This document shows positions 17,023 to 25,322 of a stretch of DNA of 64,000 nucleotides, one piece after another. The translations under genes and the position numbers were made by a program. This DNA is from Mesorhizobium sp. NFR06 (GTDB lineage: Bacteria > Pseudomonadota > Alphaproteobacteria > Rhizobiales > Rhizobiaceae). The stretch is taken from positions 1 through 64,000 of the forward strand of contig NZ_FOVT01000020.1 in the NCBI RefSeq assembly GCF_900115245.1, given 5' to 3'. Within the stretch, counting starts at the first letter, position 1, and each line of letters begins with the position of its first letter. Under the pieces are notes generated by a model. It did not search any database, was not told the origin of the DNA, and worked only from the letters and a program-made list of their open reading frames with translations.

Positions 17023-17418
17023 ATGAGCTTAGCTGTGATAGGTGCCATCGACCATTTCGTGCTGACGGTCCGTTCGGTCGAAGCGACCTGCGATTTCTAC
17101 CGGCGGGTGCTCGGCATGCGGCGCCTGGACGAGCCGAACCGGCCGACCGCGCTGCTGTTCGGCACGCAGAAGATCAACCTGCACGAAGTTGGCCGCACCT
17201 TCGAGCCGAAGGCAAAGACGCCGACGCCGGGTTCCGGCGATTTCTGCCTCGTGGCAGCGGTGCCGCTTGCCGAAGTCCTGGCCAGTCTCGAGGCCAATGG
17301 CGTGTCGATCGAAGTCGGACCGGTCGAACGCACCGGCGCGCGCGGCACCATGATGTCGGTCTATTTTCGCGATCCGGACGACAACCTGATCGAGGTCAGC
17401 GAGTATCCTCTCGACTGA
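17023..17418 (+). CDS. VOC superfamily (glyoxalase-like) protein
   Basis: A 131-residue vicinal-oxygen-chelate protein. The paired beta-alpha-beta-beta-beta modules start with IDHFVLTVRSVEATCDFY and end with YFRDPDDNLIEVSEY, where the His and Glu are typical metal ligands. ATG 17023 is chosen because it begins the conserved fold; the upstream frame overlaps LysR. It may be a dioxygenase, isomerase or resistance-type protein; the substrate is unknown. It starts 7 bases after the LysR stop, so it could be co-transcribed. Confidence 0.82.
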   Translation: MSLAVIGAIDHFVLTVRSVEATCDFYRRVLGMRRLDEPNRPTALLFGTQKINLHEVGRTFEPKAKTPTPGSGDFCLVAAVPLAEVLASLEANGVSIEVGPVERTGARGTMMSVYFRDPDDNLIEVSEYPLD

Positions 17419-17926
17419 GATCGAGCTGCATCGCGCAACGCTGGTCCAAAGGCATGCCATGCTCGGCTTCGTCGCCGAGCAGGCTTGCGAGCCGTTCGTC
17501 GATCCCGGGATCCTCGAGGACGCGAAATCCGAACTTGCGATAGAAGGGCGCGTTCCAGGCGACGGCGCGGAACGTCGTCAGCGTCACCGCGGCCAGGCCG
17601 CGTCGCCTGGCGTCCCCGGTCGCCCGTTCAAGTAGCGCTCGACCGATGCCTGATCCTTGCCGGTCAAGGCGCACGTCAAGCTCCCAGATGTGCAGCGTAT
17701 CGCCCTCGATCCCGGCACTCAGGAAGCCGACCGGCCGATCCTGGCCGTCGGCGGCAACCCAGCATGCGCCTTCGGCGATCAGCTGCCGGTGTCGCTCGAC
17801 GCTCACATTGTCCCCCTCGGCCAGCCAGGCCAGGTCGGCAATGGCGCGGAACGCTTCCCCGGCCGACTGCTCGATGGCGGGCAGTGCCTCTGCATCGTCG
17901 AAACGAGCCGCTCGAATGATGATCAT
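17396..17926 (-). CDS. GNAT-family N-acetyltransferase
   Basis: A 176-residue GNAT protein. The acetyl-CoA-binding motif A is RQGSGIGRALLERA, preceded by the beta4 strand HIWELDV and followed by the NAPFYRKFGF motif B. The substrate is unknown. It overlaps the convergent VOC gene by 23 bases. Confidence 0.87.
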   Translation of the reverse strand: MIIIRAARFDDAEALPAIEQSAGEAFRAIADLAWLAEGDNVSVERHRQLIAEGACWVAADGQDRPVGFLSAGIEGDTLHIWELDVRLDRQGSGIGRALLERATGDARRRGLAAVTLTTFRAVAWNAPFYRKFGFRVLEDPGIDERLASLLGDEAEHGMPLDQRCAMQLDLSREDTR

Positions 17927-18138
17927 GAACTGTACAGGTCTTCTCCTCAGTTTCGCCAGAATGGTGGCCTTGTTACCGTCTGCGGCAGACCATCGCGGCG
18001 GCGTCTCATTGTTGCGCGGCCAGGCTATCGCTATATCAAAGTCGTTGTTGCCTTTCTGCGCTCTGGAAGCGCAAGATATGTATCTTAGGCCGGCCCGAGT
18101 GGCAGGCCGGCGGGTGTTGGACCGGGAACTGGAACAGA

Positions 18139-18726
18139 GTGCTTTTTCGACGCCGAGAGCCTGATGGCCTCATTGAGCGGGTGCGTACTTATCTTTGGCC
18201 GCGCCGCTCGTTCTCACGTTCCGTGCAGTATTTTTCCAAACGCATCCTGCGGCTGAAGTCGACGCCGCATTCCGTAGCCGCCGGTGTCGCCGCGGGCGTT
18301 TTTGCCTCCTTCTTCCCGCTTGGCTTCCACTTCATCGTCGCCGCAGTGCTGTGCTGGATCATCGCCGGCAATCTGGTCGCGGCGGCGCTGGGCGCGGTGT
18401 TCTTCGGCAATCCGCTGACTTTCCCGCTGCTGTGGGGCGCATCCTGGGAAACCGGCAAGTTGCTCCTGCATGAGCGCCTGCCGAAGCACGGCCCGCCCGA
18501 GCATCTCGGCGAAATGATGCACAAGCTCTCCTTCGCCAAGCTCTGGCACCCCGTGCTGGAGCCGATGCTGATCGGCGCGGTGCCGCTCGGCATCGTCTTC
18601 GGGCTCTTGTTCTATGGCATCACGCGCTGGGGCATGACCGTGTTTCGCGAGCAGCGCAAGAAGCGCATGGCAGAGCGTGCCGAGAAGAAGTCGCGGCAGG
18701 GCGGGCGGGAAGTGCCCGCGGAATGA
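18139..18726 (+). CDS. DUF2062 membrane protein
   Basis: A 195-residue conserved integral membrane protein with a basic N-terminus (LFRRRE, WPRRSFSRS), about three hydrophobic segments (residues ~48–70, 75–95 and 148–170) and a Lys/Arg-rich cytoplasmic tail. DUF2062 proteins are widespread in alphaproteobacteria without an established function. The GTG at 18139 matches the usual N-terminus of relatives. The stop overlaps acpS by 4 bases (ATGA), so the two are co-translated and may share a membrane-lipid-related role. Confidence 0.85.
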   Translation: MLFRRREPDGLIERVRTYLWPRRSFSRSVQYFSKRILRLKSTPHSVAAGVAAGVFASFFPLGFHFIVAAVLCWIIAGNLVAAALGAVFFGNPLTFPLLWGASWETGKLLLHERLPKHGPPEHLGEMMHKLSFAKLWHPVLEPMLIGAVPLGIVFGLLFYGITRWGMTVFREQRKKRMAERAEKKSRQGGREVPAE

Positions 18727-19136
18727 TCATCGGCATTGGCAGCGACCTGATCGACATCAGACGCATCGAGAAATCGCTGGAGCGGCATGGTCAGCGCTTC
18801 GTCCAGCGCATCTATACCGAGGTCGAGCAGGCCAAGTCGGAAAAGCGCGCTGCTCGCGCGGCTTCCTACGCCAAGCGCTTCGCCGCCAAGGAAGCCTGCG
18901 CAAAGGCGCTGGGCACCGGCATGGCCGAGGGTGTGTTCTGGCGCGACATGGGCGTGGTCAACTTGCCCAGCGGCGCGCCGACCATGGCGCTGACCGGCGG
19001 CGCCGCCGCCAGGCTGGAGAAAATCCTGCCAAGAGGCCATCGCGCCTTGATCCATCTCACCATCACCGATGATTTCCCGCTTGCTCAAGCCTTTGTGATC
19101 ATCGAGGCGGTGCCCGCCGAACAAGCGCCACATTGA
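18723..19136 (+). CDS. acpS: Holo-[acyl-carrier-protein] synthase
   Basis: A 137-residue phosphopantetheinyl transferase that loads 4'-phosphopantetheine onto ACP for fatty acid synthesis. The family motifs are MIIGIGSDLIDI at the start (metal-binding Asp8) and AKRFAAKEACAKALGTG (metal-binding Glu). It heads the standard rhizobial block acpS–lepB–rnc–era. Confidence 0.96.
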   Translation: MIIGIGSDLIDIRRIEKSLERHGQRFVQRIYTEVEQAKSEKRAARAASYAKRFAAKEACAKALGTGMAEGVFWRDMGVVNLPSGAPTMALTGGAAARLEKILPRGHRALIHLTITDDFPLAQAFVIIEAVPAEQAPH

Positions 19137-19215
19137 TTCCATCTGACCACGAGCGGCATGACGTTGCCCAGCGCGCGCCGAGACTCTATACCAACATCGC
19201 ACAATCGAGGACGAC

Positions 19216-19965
19216 ATGAGCGTGGCTGAAAAATCGCAGAAGAAATCCGGCGGGCTTGGTGAAACCTTCTCCGTCATCATCCAGGCTCTGCTGCTCGCGC
19301 TCGTCATCCGCACGCTGTTCTTCCAGCCTTTCTCCATTCCGTCCGGCTCGATGCGCCCGACACTGCTCGAAGGCGACTATCTCTTCGTCACCAAATGGGC
19401 TTATGGCTATTCGCGCTATTCGCTGCCGTTCGGTCCCGATCTCTTCTCGGGCCGCATCTGGAGCTCCGAGCCCAAGCGCGGCGACGTGGCGGTGTTCAAG
19501 TTCCCGCCGGATCCCTCGGTCGACTACATCAAGCGCGTCGTCGGCCTGCCCGGCGACAAGATCCAGGTGAAGAACGGCCAGCTTTTCATCAACGACGTCG
19601 GCGTGCCGCGCGTAAAGACCGGCCAGATCGACAACCCCGACGTCACCGAGGAAAATCGGCCGATCGACGTCTATCGTGAAACGCTGCCGAACGGCGTCAG
19701 CTACGACACGCTCGACATCAATTCCGATTCGATCGGCGACAACACGCGCGAGTTCGTCGTGCCGGCCGGGCACTATTTCATGATGGGCGACAACCGCGAC
19801 AATTCCTCAGACAGCCGTTTCGCCGTCGGCTTCGTGCCGGCTGAAAACCTCGTCGGCCGCGCCAACCTCATCTTCTTCTCGATCGCCGGCAAGGCGAGCC
19901 CGCTCGAAATCTGGAAGTGGCCGTCGCTGATGCGCCCCGCGCGCCTGTTCCATTTCGTCCACTAG
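19216..19965 (+). CDS. lepB: Signal peptidase I
   Basis: A 249-residue inner-membrane serine protease that removes signal peptides from exported proteins. One N-terminal membrane segment (about residues 18–36) precedes the catalytic Ser in IPSGSMRPTL. The general-base Lys lies in YIKRVVGLPGD, and GHYFMMGDNRDNSSDSR is box E. It lies 3 bases before rnc, so it is operonic. Confidence 0.97.
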   Translation: MSVAEKSQKKSGGLGETFSVIIQALLLALVIRTLFFQPFSIPSGSMRPTLLEGDYLFVTKWAYGYSRYSLPFGPDLFSGRIWSSEPKRGDVAVFKFPPDPSVDYIKRVVGLPGDKIQVKNGQLFINDVGVPRVKTGQIDNPDVTEENRPIDVYRETLPNGVSYDTLDINSDSIGDNTREFVVPAGHYFMMGDNRDNSSDSRFAVGFVPAENLVGRANLIFFSIAGKASPLEIWKWPSLMRPARLFHFVH

Positions 19966-19968
19966 GTT

Positions 19969-20685
19969 ATGGCGGCCAGCAAGCGTTTGACCGCCGATGC
20001 CCTCGCCGAAGCGCTTGTCGAGCGCACCGGCCACGTCTTCGTTGACCGCCAGCGCCTGCAGCGGGCGCTGACCCATGCCAGCGCTCGTTCGAGCCATGCC
20101 GGCATCGACTATGAGCGCTTCGAGTTCCTCGGCGACCGCGTTCTCGGCCTTGTCATTGCCGATATGCTGCTCGCTGCGTTTCCCGACGCCGCCGAGGGCG
20201 AGCTTTCGCTGCGTTACAATGCGCTGGTCAATGCCGAGGCGCTCTCCGGGATCTCCGAGGAGATCGGCCTGCCCGAGCTGATCCGCGCCGGCTCCGATGT
20301 ACGCAATCTCGAAGGGCGCAAGCGCACCAATCTGCGCGCCGATGCGCTGGAATCGCTGATTGCCGTGCTTTACCTGGATGGTGGCCTTGAGGCTGCCCGC
20401 GCGTTCATCCACCGCTACTGGCAGCCGCGCTCGCTAGCCATTGGTGCCGCCCGCCGCGACGCCAAGACCGAATTGCAGGAATGGGCGCACCAGGCGGCCG
20501 CCGGCGCCGTGCCGGTCTATCGGGTCGACGGCCGCGAGGGACCTGATCACGATCCCCTGTTCACCGTCAGCGTCAAGGTAGGCGCTTTTGCTCCGGCGAC
20601 CGGCAGCGGCCGTTCCAAGCGCGAGGCCGAGCAAGCGGCGGCCTCTGCCCTTTTGCTGCGCGAAGGCGTATGGAGCGCGGCATGA
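19969..20685 (+). CDS. rnc: Ribonuclease III
   Basis: A 238-residue double-strand-specific RNase for rRNA processing and antisense regulation. The nuclease signature ERFEFLGDRVLGLVIADML carries the catalytic acidic residues, and ESLIAVLYLDGG adds the second set. The C-terminal dsRNA-binding domain spans about residues 165–235 (KTELQEWAHQ; SGRSKREAEQAAASALL). It overlaps era by 4 bases. Confidence 0.97.
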   Translation: MAASKRLTADALAEALVERTGHVFVDRQRLQRALTHASARSSHAGIDYERFEFLGDRVLGLVIADMLLAAFPDAAEGELSLRYNALVNAEALSGISEEIGLPELIRAGSDVRNLEGRKRTNLRADALESLIAVLYLDGGLEAARAFIHRYWQPRSLAIGAARRDAKTELQEWAHQAAAGAVPVYRVDGREGPDHDPLFTVSVKVGAFAPATGSGRSKREAEQAAASALLLREGVWSAA

Positions 20686-21602
20686 CCGAAATGGAAACTC
20701 CTCAGGCTCCCGCCACTCGCTCCGGTTTCGTCGCGCTGATCGGTGCGCCCAATGCCGGCAAATCGACACTCGTCAACCAGCTGGTCGGCGCCAAGGTGTC
20801 GATCGTCACCCACAAGGTGCAGACTACCCGCGCCATCGTGCGCGGCATCGCCACGCACGACAACGCCCAGATCGTCTTTGTCGACACGCCAGGCATCTTC
20901 AAGCCGAAGCGGCGGCTGGACACCGCTATGGTGACCACCGCCTGGGGCGGCGCCAAGGACGCCGACGTCGTGGTGCTTCTGATCGATGCCGAGCGCGGCA
21001 TCAGGGGCGATGCCGATGCCATCCTCGACCGGCTGAAGGACGTCCGGCAGCCGATGCTTCTGGTTCTCAACAAGGTCGATCGCGTCAAGCCGGAGACGCT
21101 TCTGGCCTTGTCCGCGGCAGCAAACGAAAGAGTGCCGTTCAAGCGCACCTTCATGGTCTCCGCGCTCACCGGCTCCGGCTGCAAGGACCTGCTCGACTAT
21201 CTCGCCGAGACGCTTCCCTTGGGCCCCTGGTACTATCCGGAGGACCAGATCTCCGACCTGCCGATGCGCCAGCTCGCGGCCGAGATCACGCGCGAGAAGC
21301 TGTATCTGCGGCTGCATCAGGAGCTTCCCTATTCCTCGCATATCGAGACCGAGAAATGGGAAGAGAAGAAGGACGGCTCGGTGCGCATCGAGCAGGTCAT
21401 CTATGTCGAGCGCGACAGCCAGAAGAAGATCGTGCTTGGCCACAAGGGCGAAACCATCCGCGCCATCGGCCAGGCCGCTCGCGTCGAGATCGCCGGGATC
21501 CTCGAGCAGAAGGTGCACCTCTTCCTGTTCGTCAAGGTGCGCGAGAACTGGGGCGACGACCCCGAGCGCTATCGCGAGATGGGGCTGGAATTTCCCTCCT
21601 GA
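20682..21602 (+). CDS. era: GTPase Era
   Basis: A 306-residue GTPase that binds 16S rRNA and supports 30S maturation. G motifs: GAPNAGKST (P-loop), the DTPG switch and NKVD; the C-terminal KH domain begins near IYVERDSQKKIVLG. ATG 20682 is chosen because it overlaps the rnc stop (ATGA) with GGAG upstream; the frame extends 4 codons further to 20670. Confidence 0.97.
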   Translation: MTEMETPQAPATRSGFVALIGAPNAGKSTLVNQLVGAKVSIVTHKVQTTRAIVRGIATHDNAQIVFVDTPGIFKPKRRLDTAMVTTAWGGAKDADVVVLLIDAERGIRGDADAILDRLKDVRQPMLLVLNKVDRVKPETLLALSAAANERVPFKRTFMVSALTGSGCKDLLDYLAETLPLGPWYYPEDQISDLPMRQLAAEITREKLYLRLHQELPYSSHIETEKWEEKKDGSVRIEQVIYVERDSQKKIVLGHKGETIRAIGQAARVEIAGILEQKVHLFLFVKVRENWGDDPERYREMGLEFPS

Positions 21603-21618
21603 TTATCGTCGTCCAACT

Positions 21619-21714
21619 GCGTCGCGCTGAAACGGATTCAGGCGACGCGCTTTTAAGTCTTTGTTTTGATGCATGTCGTTGTCTCAGGACCGCTGCACAC
21701 TTCCGAGCGACATA
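21619..21714. repeat. Composite repeat with GCATGTCG hairpin, copy 2
   Basis: The left part begins GCGTCGCGCTGAA and runs through TCTTTGTTTTGATGCATG; the right part is the hairpin GCATGTCGTTGTC ... CGACATAC (21671–21714). The same two-part unit occurs in opposite orientation at 25142–25322. It follows era and may end its transcript through the T-rich stretch. Confidence 0.75.
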
Positions 21715-21749
21715 CATTGGAAGGCCGCCCGGCGATTTGAGACGACGAC

Positions 21750-22637
21750 ATGCAGGAACCAACCATCGATACCGATCTCGTGCGGCGGCTGGTCGACGCG
21801 CAGTTTCCGAAATGGCGGGACCTGCCGGTGGGGCCTGTCGCGTTTAGCGGCTGGGATAATCGGACCTTCCATCTGGGCGACGCGATGACGGTGCGCCTGC
21901 CGAGCGCCGCGCCCTATTCGCTGCAGGTCGAGAAAGAACAGCGTTGGCTGCCGAAACTCGCGCCGCTCCTGCCGCTGCCCATTCCTACGCCGCTGGCTAT
22001 GGGCGAGCCGGCCGAAGGCTACCCCTGGCATTGGTCGGTCTATCGCTGGATCGAAGGCGATACGGCGAAGACTGGACGCATCGACGATCTCGACGCCTTC
22101 GCGGTCTCGCTCGCCGATTTCCTCGTTGCATTGAGAGGCATCGATCCAACAGGCGGGCCGGGACCCGGCCAGCATAATTTTCACCGCGGCGGACCGCTGA
22201 CCGTCTATGACAGCGAGGCGCGGCAAGCCATCGCCGCGCTCGAAGGCCGGATCGACACGCAAGCCGCTGCCGCCGTCTGGGAAGCAGCTCTTGCCGCCAC
22301 CTGGCATGGTTCGCCGGTCTGGTTCCATGGCGATGTCGCCTCGGGCAACCTTCTGGTTAAGGACGGCGACTTGAGCGCCGTCATCGATTTCGGCACGTCC
22401 GGCGTCGGCGATCCCTCCTGCGATCTCGCGATCACCTGGACTTTTTTCGAGGGCGCCAGCCGCGAAGCGTTCCGCGCCCGCATTGCCGTCGATGCCACCG
22501 CCTGGGCGCGCGGCCGCGGCTGGGCGCTGTGGAAGGCGCTGATCACCGTTGCCGGGCACGACGCCAATCAGGCCGAGGCCGAAAGGCAGCGTCATGTGAT
22601 CGACGAAGTGCTTGCCGATCATCGGCGCCGGGCGTAA
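21750..22637 (+). CDS. Aminoglycoside phosphotransferase-like kinase
   Basis: A 295-residue APH/choline-kinase-fold protein. The catalytic loop is VWFHGDVASGNLLV (Brenner-type HGDxxxxN) and the metal-binding motif is AVIDFGTSGVGDPSCDL. Many rhizobial members of this family phosphorylate small hydroxylated metabolites rather than antibiotics, so a resistance role should not be assumed. It is a single gene inserted between era and recO. Confidence 0.87.
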   Translation: MQEPTIDTDLVRRLVDAQFPKWRDLPVGPVAFSGWDNRTFHLGDAMTVRLPSAAPYSLQVEKEQRWLPKLAPLLPLPIPTPLAMGEPAEGYPWHWSVYRWIEGDTAKTGRIDDLDAFAVSLADFLVALRGIDPTGGPGPGQHNFHRGGPLTVYDSEARQAIAALEGRIDTQAAAAVWEAALAATWHGSPVWFHGDVASGNLLVKDGDLSAVIDFGTSGVGDPSCDLAITWTFFEGASREAFRARIAVDATAWARGRGWALWKALITVAGHDANQAEAERQRHVIDEVLADHRRRA

Positions 22638-22756
22638 GGGGAAAATGCGGCTTGCGCAGGTGGAGACGCCAAGGGGGCTGGCTGCCGGTGAGAGGTAGCA
22701 GCCAACTCCACATCTCGAAGCCTTGCACCCGTTTACCGGAGACGGCGCCGCCGCCG

Positions 22757-23230
22757 TCACTGAGCCTTAGAGGCTTCGCCACCCAGGGCTGCTTTGCCGC
22801 GACGTTCCATTTCGGCCAGCGATAGGTCTTCCTTCCATGTCAGCAGCACCCAGACATGGCCGAACGGGTCGCGCACGCCGGCCGAGTTCGCGCCGTAAAA
22901 CATGTCGGTTGGCGGCTGAACCTGCTCGCAACCTGCCGCTACCGCACGAGCCAGGACCGCTGCGTTGTCGGCCACCATCAGATGCAGCCCCGCGGTACAT
23001 GCTCCGAGCTGCCGCGGCTCATCGTAGAACTGACTGGTCGGATCGCCCAACATCACCGTTGCATCGCAAATAACAAGCTCGCTGTGGACGATCAGGCCGT
23101 CCGGCGCCGTTATGCGCAACACCTCTTCGGCGCCGAACGCATCGACGTAGAAGGCCACGGCTTTGGCCGCGTCTCGGACATAGATGTGCGGAACGACAGC
23201 GTATCGGTAGCGGAGAGGTCGCAGTGTCAT
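22757..23230 (-). CDS. VOC superfamily protein, PhnB-like
   Basis: A 157-residue glyoxalase/bleomycin-resistance-fold protein of the PhnB subgroup. VVPHIYVRDAAKAVAFY starts the fold and GVRDPFGHVWVLLTWKEDLS is the typical C-terminal segment. Function is unknown. It is convergent with the APH-like gene. The 209 bases upstream (23231–23439) contain no recognisable gene. Confidence 0.85.
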   Translation of the reverse strand: MTLRPLRYRYAVVPHIYVRDAAKAVAFYVDAFGAEEVLRITAPDGLIVHSELVICDATVMLGDPTSQFYDEPRQLGACTAGLHLMVADNAAVLARAVAAGCEQVQPPTDMFYGANSAGVRDPFGHVWVLLTWKEDLSLAEMERRGKAALGGEASKAQ

Positions 23231-23439
23231 CGCCGGGCTCGCCGATGTTCTTGTCGCCCAATCGCTCGGTTTGCCGCGCAGCTACCCTTTGCCGGTTGCC
23301 GCGATGGAGGCACGATTAGGCATAAACATGGGTGGGTCTCTCCGGTTCCCGATTCCCAGATGCTGCTGCACGGCGGGCATTCGCGTGGGGTCGAAAATTG
23401 GCGTACGGCTCCGTCGGATCAGCCGGTCATGAGCCTCGT

Positions 23440-23967
23440 CTACAGCAAGCCCTTTGCCCTGAGGTCGGCGGCAAAGGTCGCCAGCGGCATCACTAGGGTA
23501 AGAGGTTTTTCCGACAGCGGCTCGGCGCCATATTCGCGGTACCAGTTCGCGGCCCCCTCGCTCTTGGCATCGATGATGAGCAAAAGGCCACCTCCTTCAG
23601 CCGCGACACGCAGGCAGCGCAAGGCTGCTGCGGCGAGCAGCTGACCACCAAGGCCTTGGCCTGCCACTGTCAGATCGGTAGCCAACCGCGCAAGCTTGAA
23701 CGCGGGCACTTCGTGCCGGGCTAGCCCTTTTGTCATGGCTGTGGGCACCTGCTCGTGCGCTAGGGCGGAGGGCGCGATCGTATAGAAACCAAGGATGCGG
23801 TTGCGGGCAGGAGAATCAACCGCGCAAAATGTTTTCGACGCATTCTGCTCATGGCTCTGCCTGGCGAAACGCCGCAGAAAATCATTCATCTGCTCGTCGC
23901 CGCAATCGAAGGACGCGCGATCATGCGATTTCGCGATCGGCTCCTCTTGCCATGCGGGCAACGTCAT
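23440..23967 (-). CDS. GNAT toxin, TacT-like
   Basis: A 175-residue GNAT acetyltransferase resembling type II toxins that acetylate aminoacyl-tRNA. The start HDRASFDCGDEQMNDFLRR is typical of TacT/ItaT relatives, the acetyl-CoA loop is GQGLGGQLL, and NWYREYGAEPL is the motif near the active Tyr. Its start overlaps the stop of the DUF1778 gene by 4 bases (ATGA), the standard antitoxin–toxin order. Confidence 0.88.
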   Translation of the reverse strand: MTLPAWQEEPIAKSHDRASFDCGDEQMNDFLRRFARQSHEQNASKTFCAVDSPARNRILGFYTIAPSALAHEQVPTAMTKGLARHEVPAFKLARLATDLTVAGQGLGGQLLAAAALRCLRVAAEGGGLLLIIDAKSEGAANWYREYGAEPLSEKPLTLVMPLATFAADLRAKGLL

Positions 23968-24242
23968 ATCGTGTGAGGGAGAGCCGCGATGGCAGCGCGC
24001 AATTTCGCATTGGGCTTAGGCGGATGCTCGAGTAGATCGAGAATGCGCTTGAAGTCGCGTTCCGAGACCTCGGTCTGCTCGGTCGCCTTGATCACGGCTT
24101 CAGCCTCGGGCAGCATTTTGTCGAGAATGAAGTCGGTCATGTCCTTGTTCGACAGCGCCGCCGCACGGGCTATCATCGCCTTTTGCGTCGGCCGCAGGCG
24201 GATGTTGAAGCGCTCGGATCTTTCATTTGCTGGTTTGGACAT
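23964..24242 (-). CDS. DUF1778 antitoxin, TacA-like
   Basis: A 92-residue antitoxin. The N-terminal ribbon-helix-helix (ERFNIRLRPTQKAMIARAA) binds DNA; the C-terminal helical tail should wrap the GNAT toxin. ATG 24242 is chosen because the RHH begins a few residues later; the longer frame to 24284 runs through the promoter. It is autoregulated in known families, and direct repeats lie in the promoter here. Confidence 0.88.
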   Translation of the reverse strand: MSKPANERSERFNIRLRPTQKAMIARAAALSNKDMTDFILDKMLPEAEAVIKATEQTEVSERDFKRILDLLEHPPKPNAKLRAAIAALPHTI

Positions 24243-24263
24243 GGAAAATATCCTTCCTGCCAA

Positions 24264-24292
24264 AACATAACGTACGTACATCATACGTACAA
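24264..24292 (-). promoter_or_regulatory. Promoter/operator of the TacAT-like pair
   Basis: Read on the minus strand, TTGTAC and TATGTT are separated by 17 bases, a good sigma-70-type spacing. Two copies of ACGTACA on the plus strand (24274–24280 and 24285–24291) lie 11 bases apart inside it, one helical turn, which suits cooperative RHH dimer binding by the antitoxin. Confidence 0.65.
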
Positions 24293-24339
24293 CTGGCTTC
24301 TCTTGATTTCACCACCCAACAGGTGAAAAGCTCAACCCC

Positions 24340-25098
24340 ATGGAATGGCACGACGAGGGAATCGTTCTCGGCACCCGCAAGCATGGCGAAACCAGCGCCA
24401 TCCTCGAGGTGATGACGCGCGCCCATGGCCGCCATCTGGGCCTGGTGCGGGGAGGGCGCTCGCGCAAGCAGCAGCCGGTGCTGCAGGCCGGCAACCGCGT
24501 CGACCTTCTGTGGCGGGCGCGCCTCGACGAACATCTCGGCATCTTCCAGGCCGAGGCGATCGAGATGAATGCCGCCCGGCTGATGGACAGCGCGGTCGCC
24601 GTCTACGGCCTGCAGACCATGGCCGCGCATCTGAGGCTGCTGCCGGAGCGCGACGCCCATGGCGGGCTCTATGAGGCGCTGGCCGTGATGATTTCCCATC
24701 TCGACGATGCCGACGCGGCGGGCGAGCTTGTGGCGCGCTTCGAGTTGCTCATCCTGGACGAGCTCGGCTTCGGCCTCGACCTCAGCCAATGCGCGGCAAC
24801 CGGCTCCAGGCAGGACCTCGCCTATGTCTCGCCGAAATCCGGACGCGCGGTCTCGCGCGCGGCCGGGGCTCCGTGGCACGACAAGATGCTGGCGCTGCCG
24901 GCCTTCTTGCAGCGTGGCTCGGGCTTGCGCGCCGACGCGGCGGCGCTCGAGGACGCCTTCCGGTTGACCGGCTTCTTCTTCACCCGCCATGTCTACGAAC
25001 CGCGCGGCCTCGAGCCGCCCGACGCGCGCACCGGCTTCCTCTCCGCGCTGCGCCGGCATCATGCGGCGACGAAGGCGATTGCTGGCGAAGCAGGATAG
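24340..25098 (+). CDS. recO: DNA repair protein RecO
   Basis: A 252-residue recombination mediator that loads RecA with RecR. The N-terminal OB fold starts MEWHDEGIVLGTRKHGETSAI; the helical domain includes FELLILDELGFGLDLSQCA, where the single Cys marks the reduced zinc site of alphaproteobacterial forms. The C-terminal RHVYEPRG segment is conserved. In related genomes it follows era closely; here 2.7 kb of accessory genes separate them. Confidence 0.94.
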   Translation: MEWHDEGIVLGTRKHGETSAILEVMTRAHGRHLGLVRGGRSRKQQPVLQAGNRVDLLWRARLDEHLGIFQAEAIEMNAARLMDSAVAVYGLQTMAAHLRLLPERDAHGGLYEALAVMISHLDDADAAGELVARFELLILDELGFGLDLSQCAATGSRQDLAYVSPKSGRAVSRAAGAPWHDKMLALPAFLQRGSGLRADAAALEDAFRLTGFFFTRHVYEPRGLEPPDARTGFLSALRRHHAATKAIAGEAG

Positions 25099-25141
25099 CA
25101 GGGCAGCGTCTTATGCCCACAAGTCTGGGGCGGTTCTGGCG

Positions 25142-25322
25142 CCGCGACATGCATCAAAACAAAGACTTGCGCGCGTCAGCTGAATCAATCTCAGCGCGAC
25201 GCGCTTTTAATGCATGTCGCCCAGAAGTACGCAGCGTTTCTGGGACAACGACCTGCATCAAAACAAAGACTCAAAGCGCGTTGCCTGCATCCGTTCAGCG
25301 CGACGCGCTCCAGTCTTTTCCG
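25142..25322. repeat. Composite repeats with GCATGTCG hairpin, copies 3 and 4
   Basis: Two direct repeats of about 62 bases (GACATGCATCAAAACAAAGA at 25147, and a near match beginning GACCTGCATCAAAACAAAGA at 25250) end in CAGCGCGACGCGC. Between them lies a hairpin (25212–25256). The whole is the reverse orientation of the unit at 21619–21714. The NUDIX gene ends inside it. Confidence 0.8.

Noticed and set aside
21750..22637. Aminoglycoside resistance gene
   Set aside because: Only the general kinase fold is supported; many chromosomal members act on other small molecules, so resistance is not claimed.
22679..22704. Terminator between the APH-like and PhnB-like genes
   Set aside because: TGGCTGC/GCAGCCA can pair, but the stem is short, the loop is 12 bases and no T-run follows on either strand.
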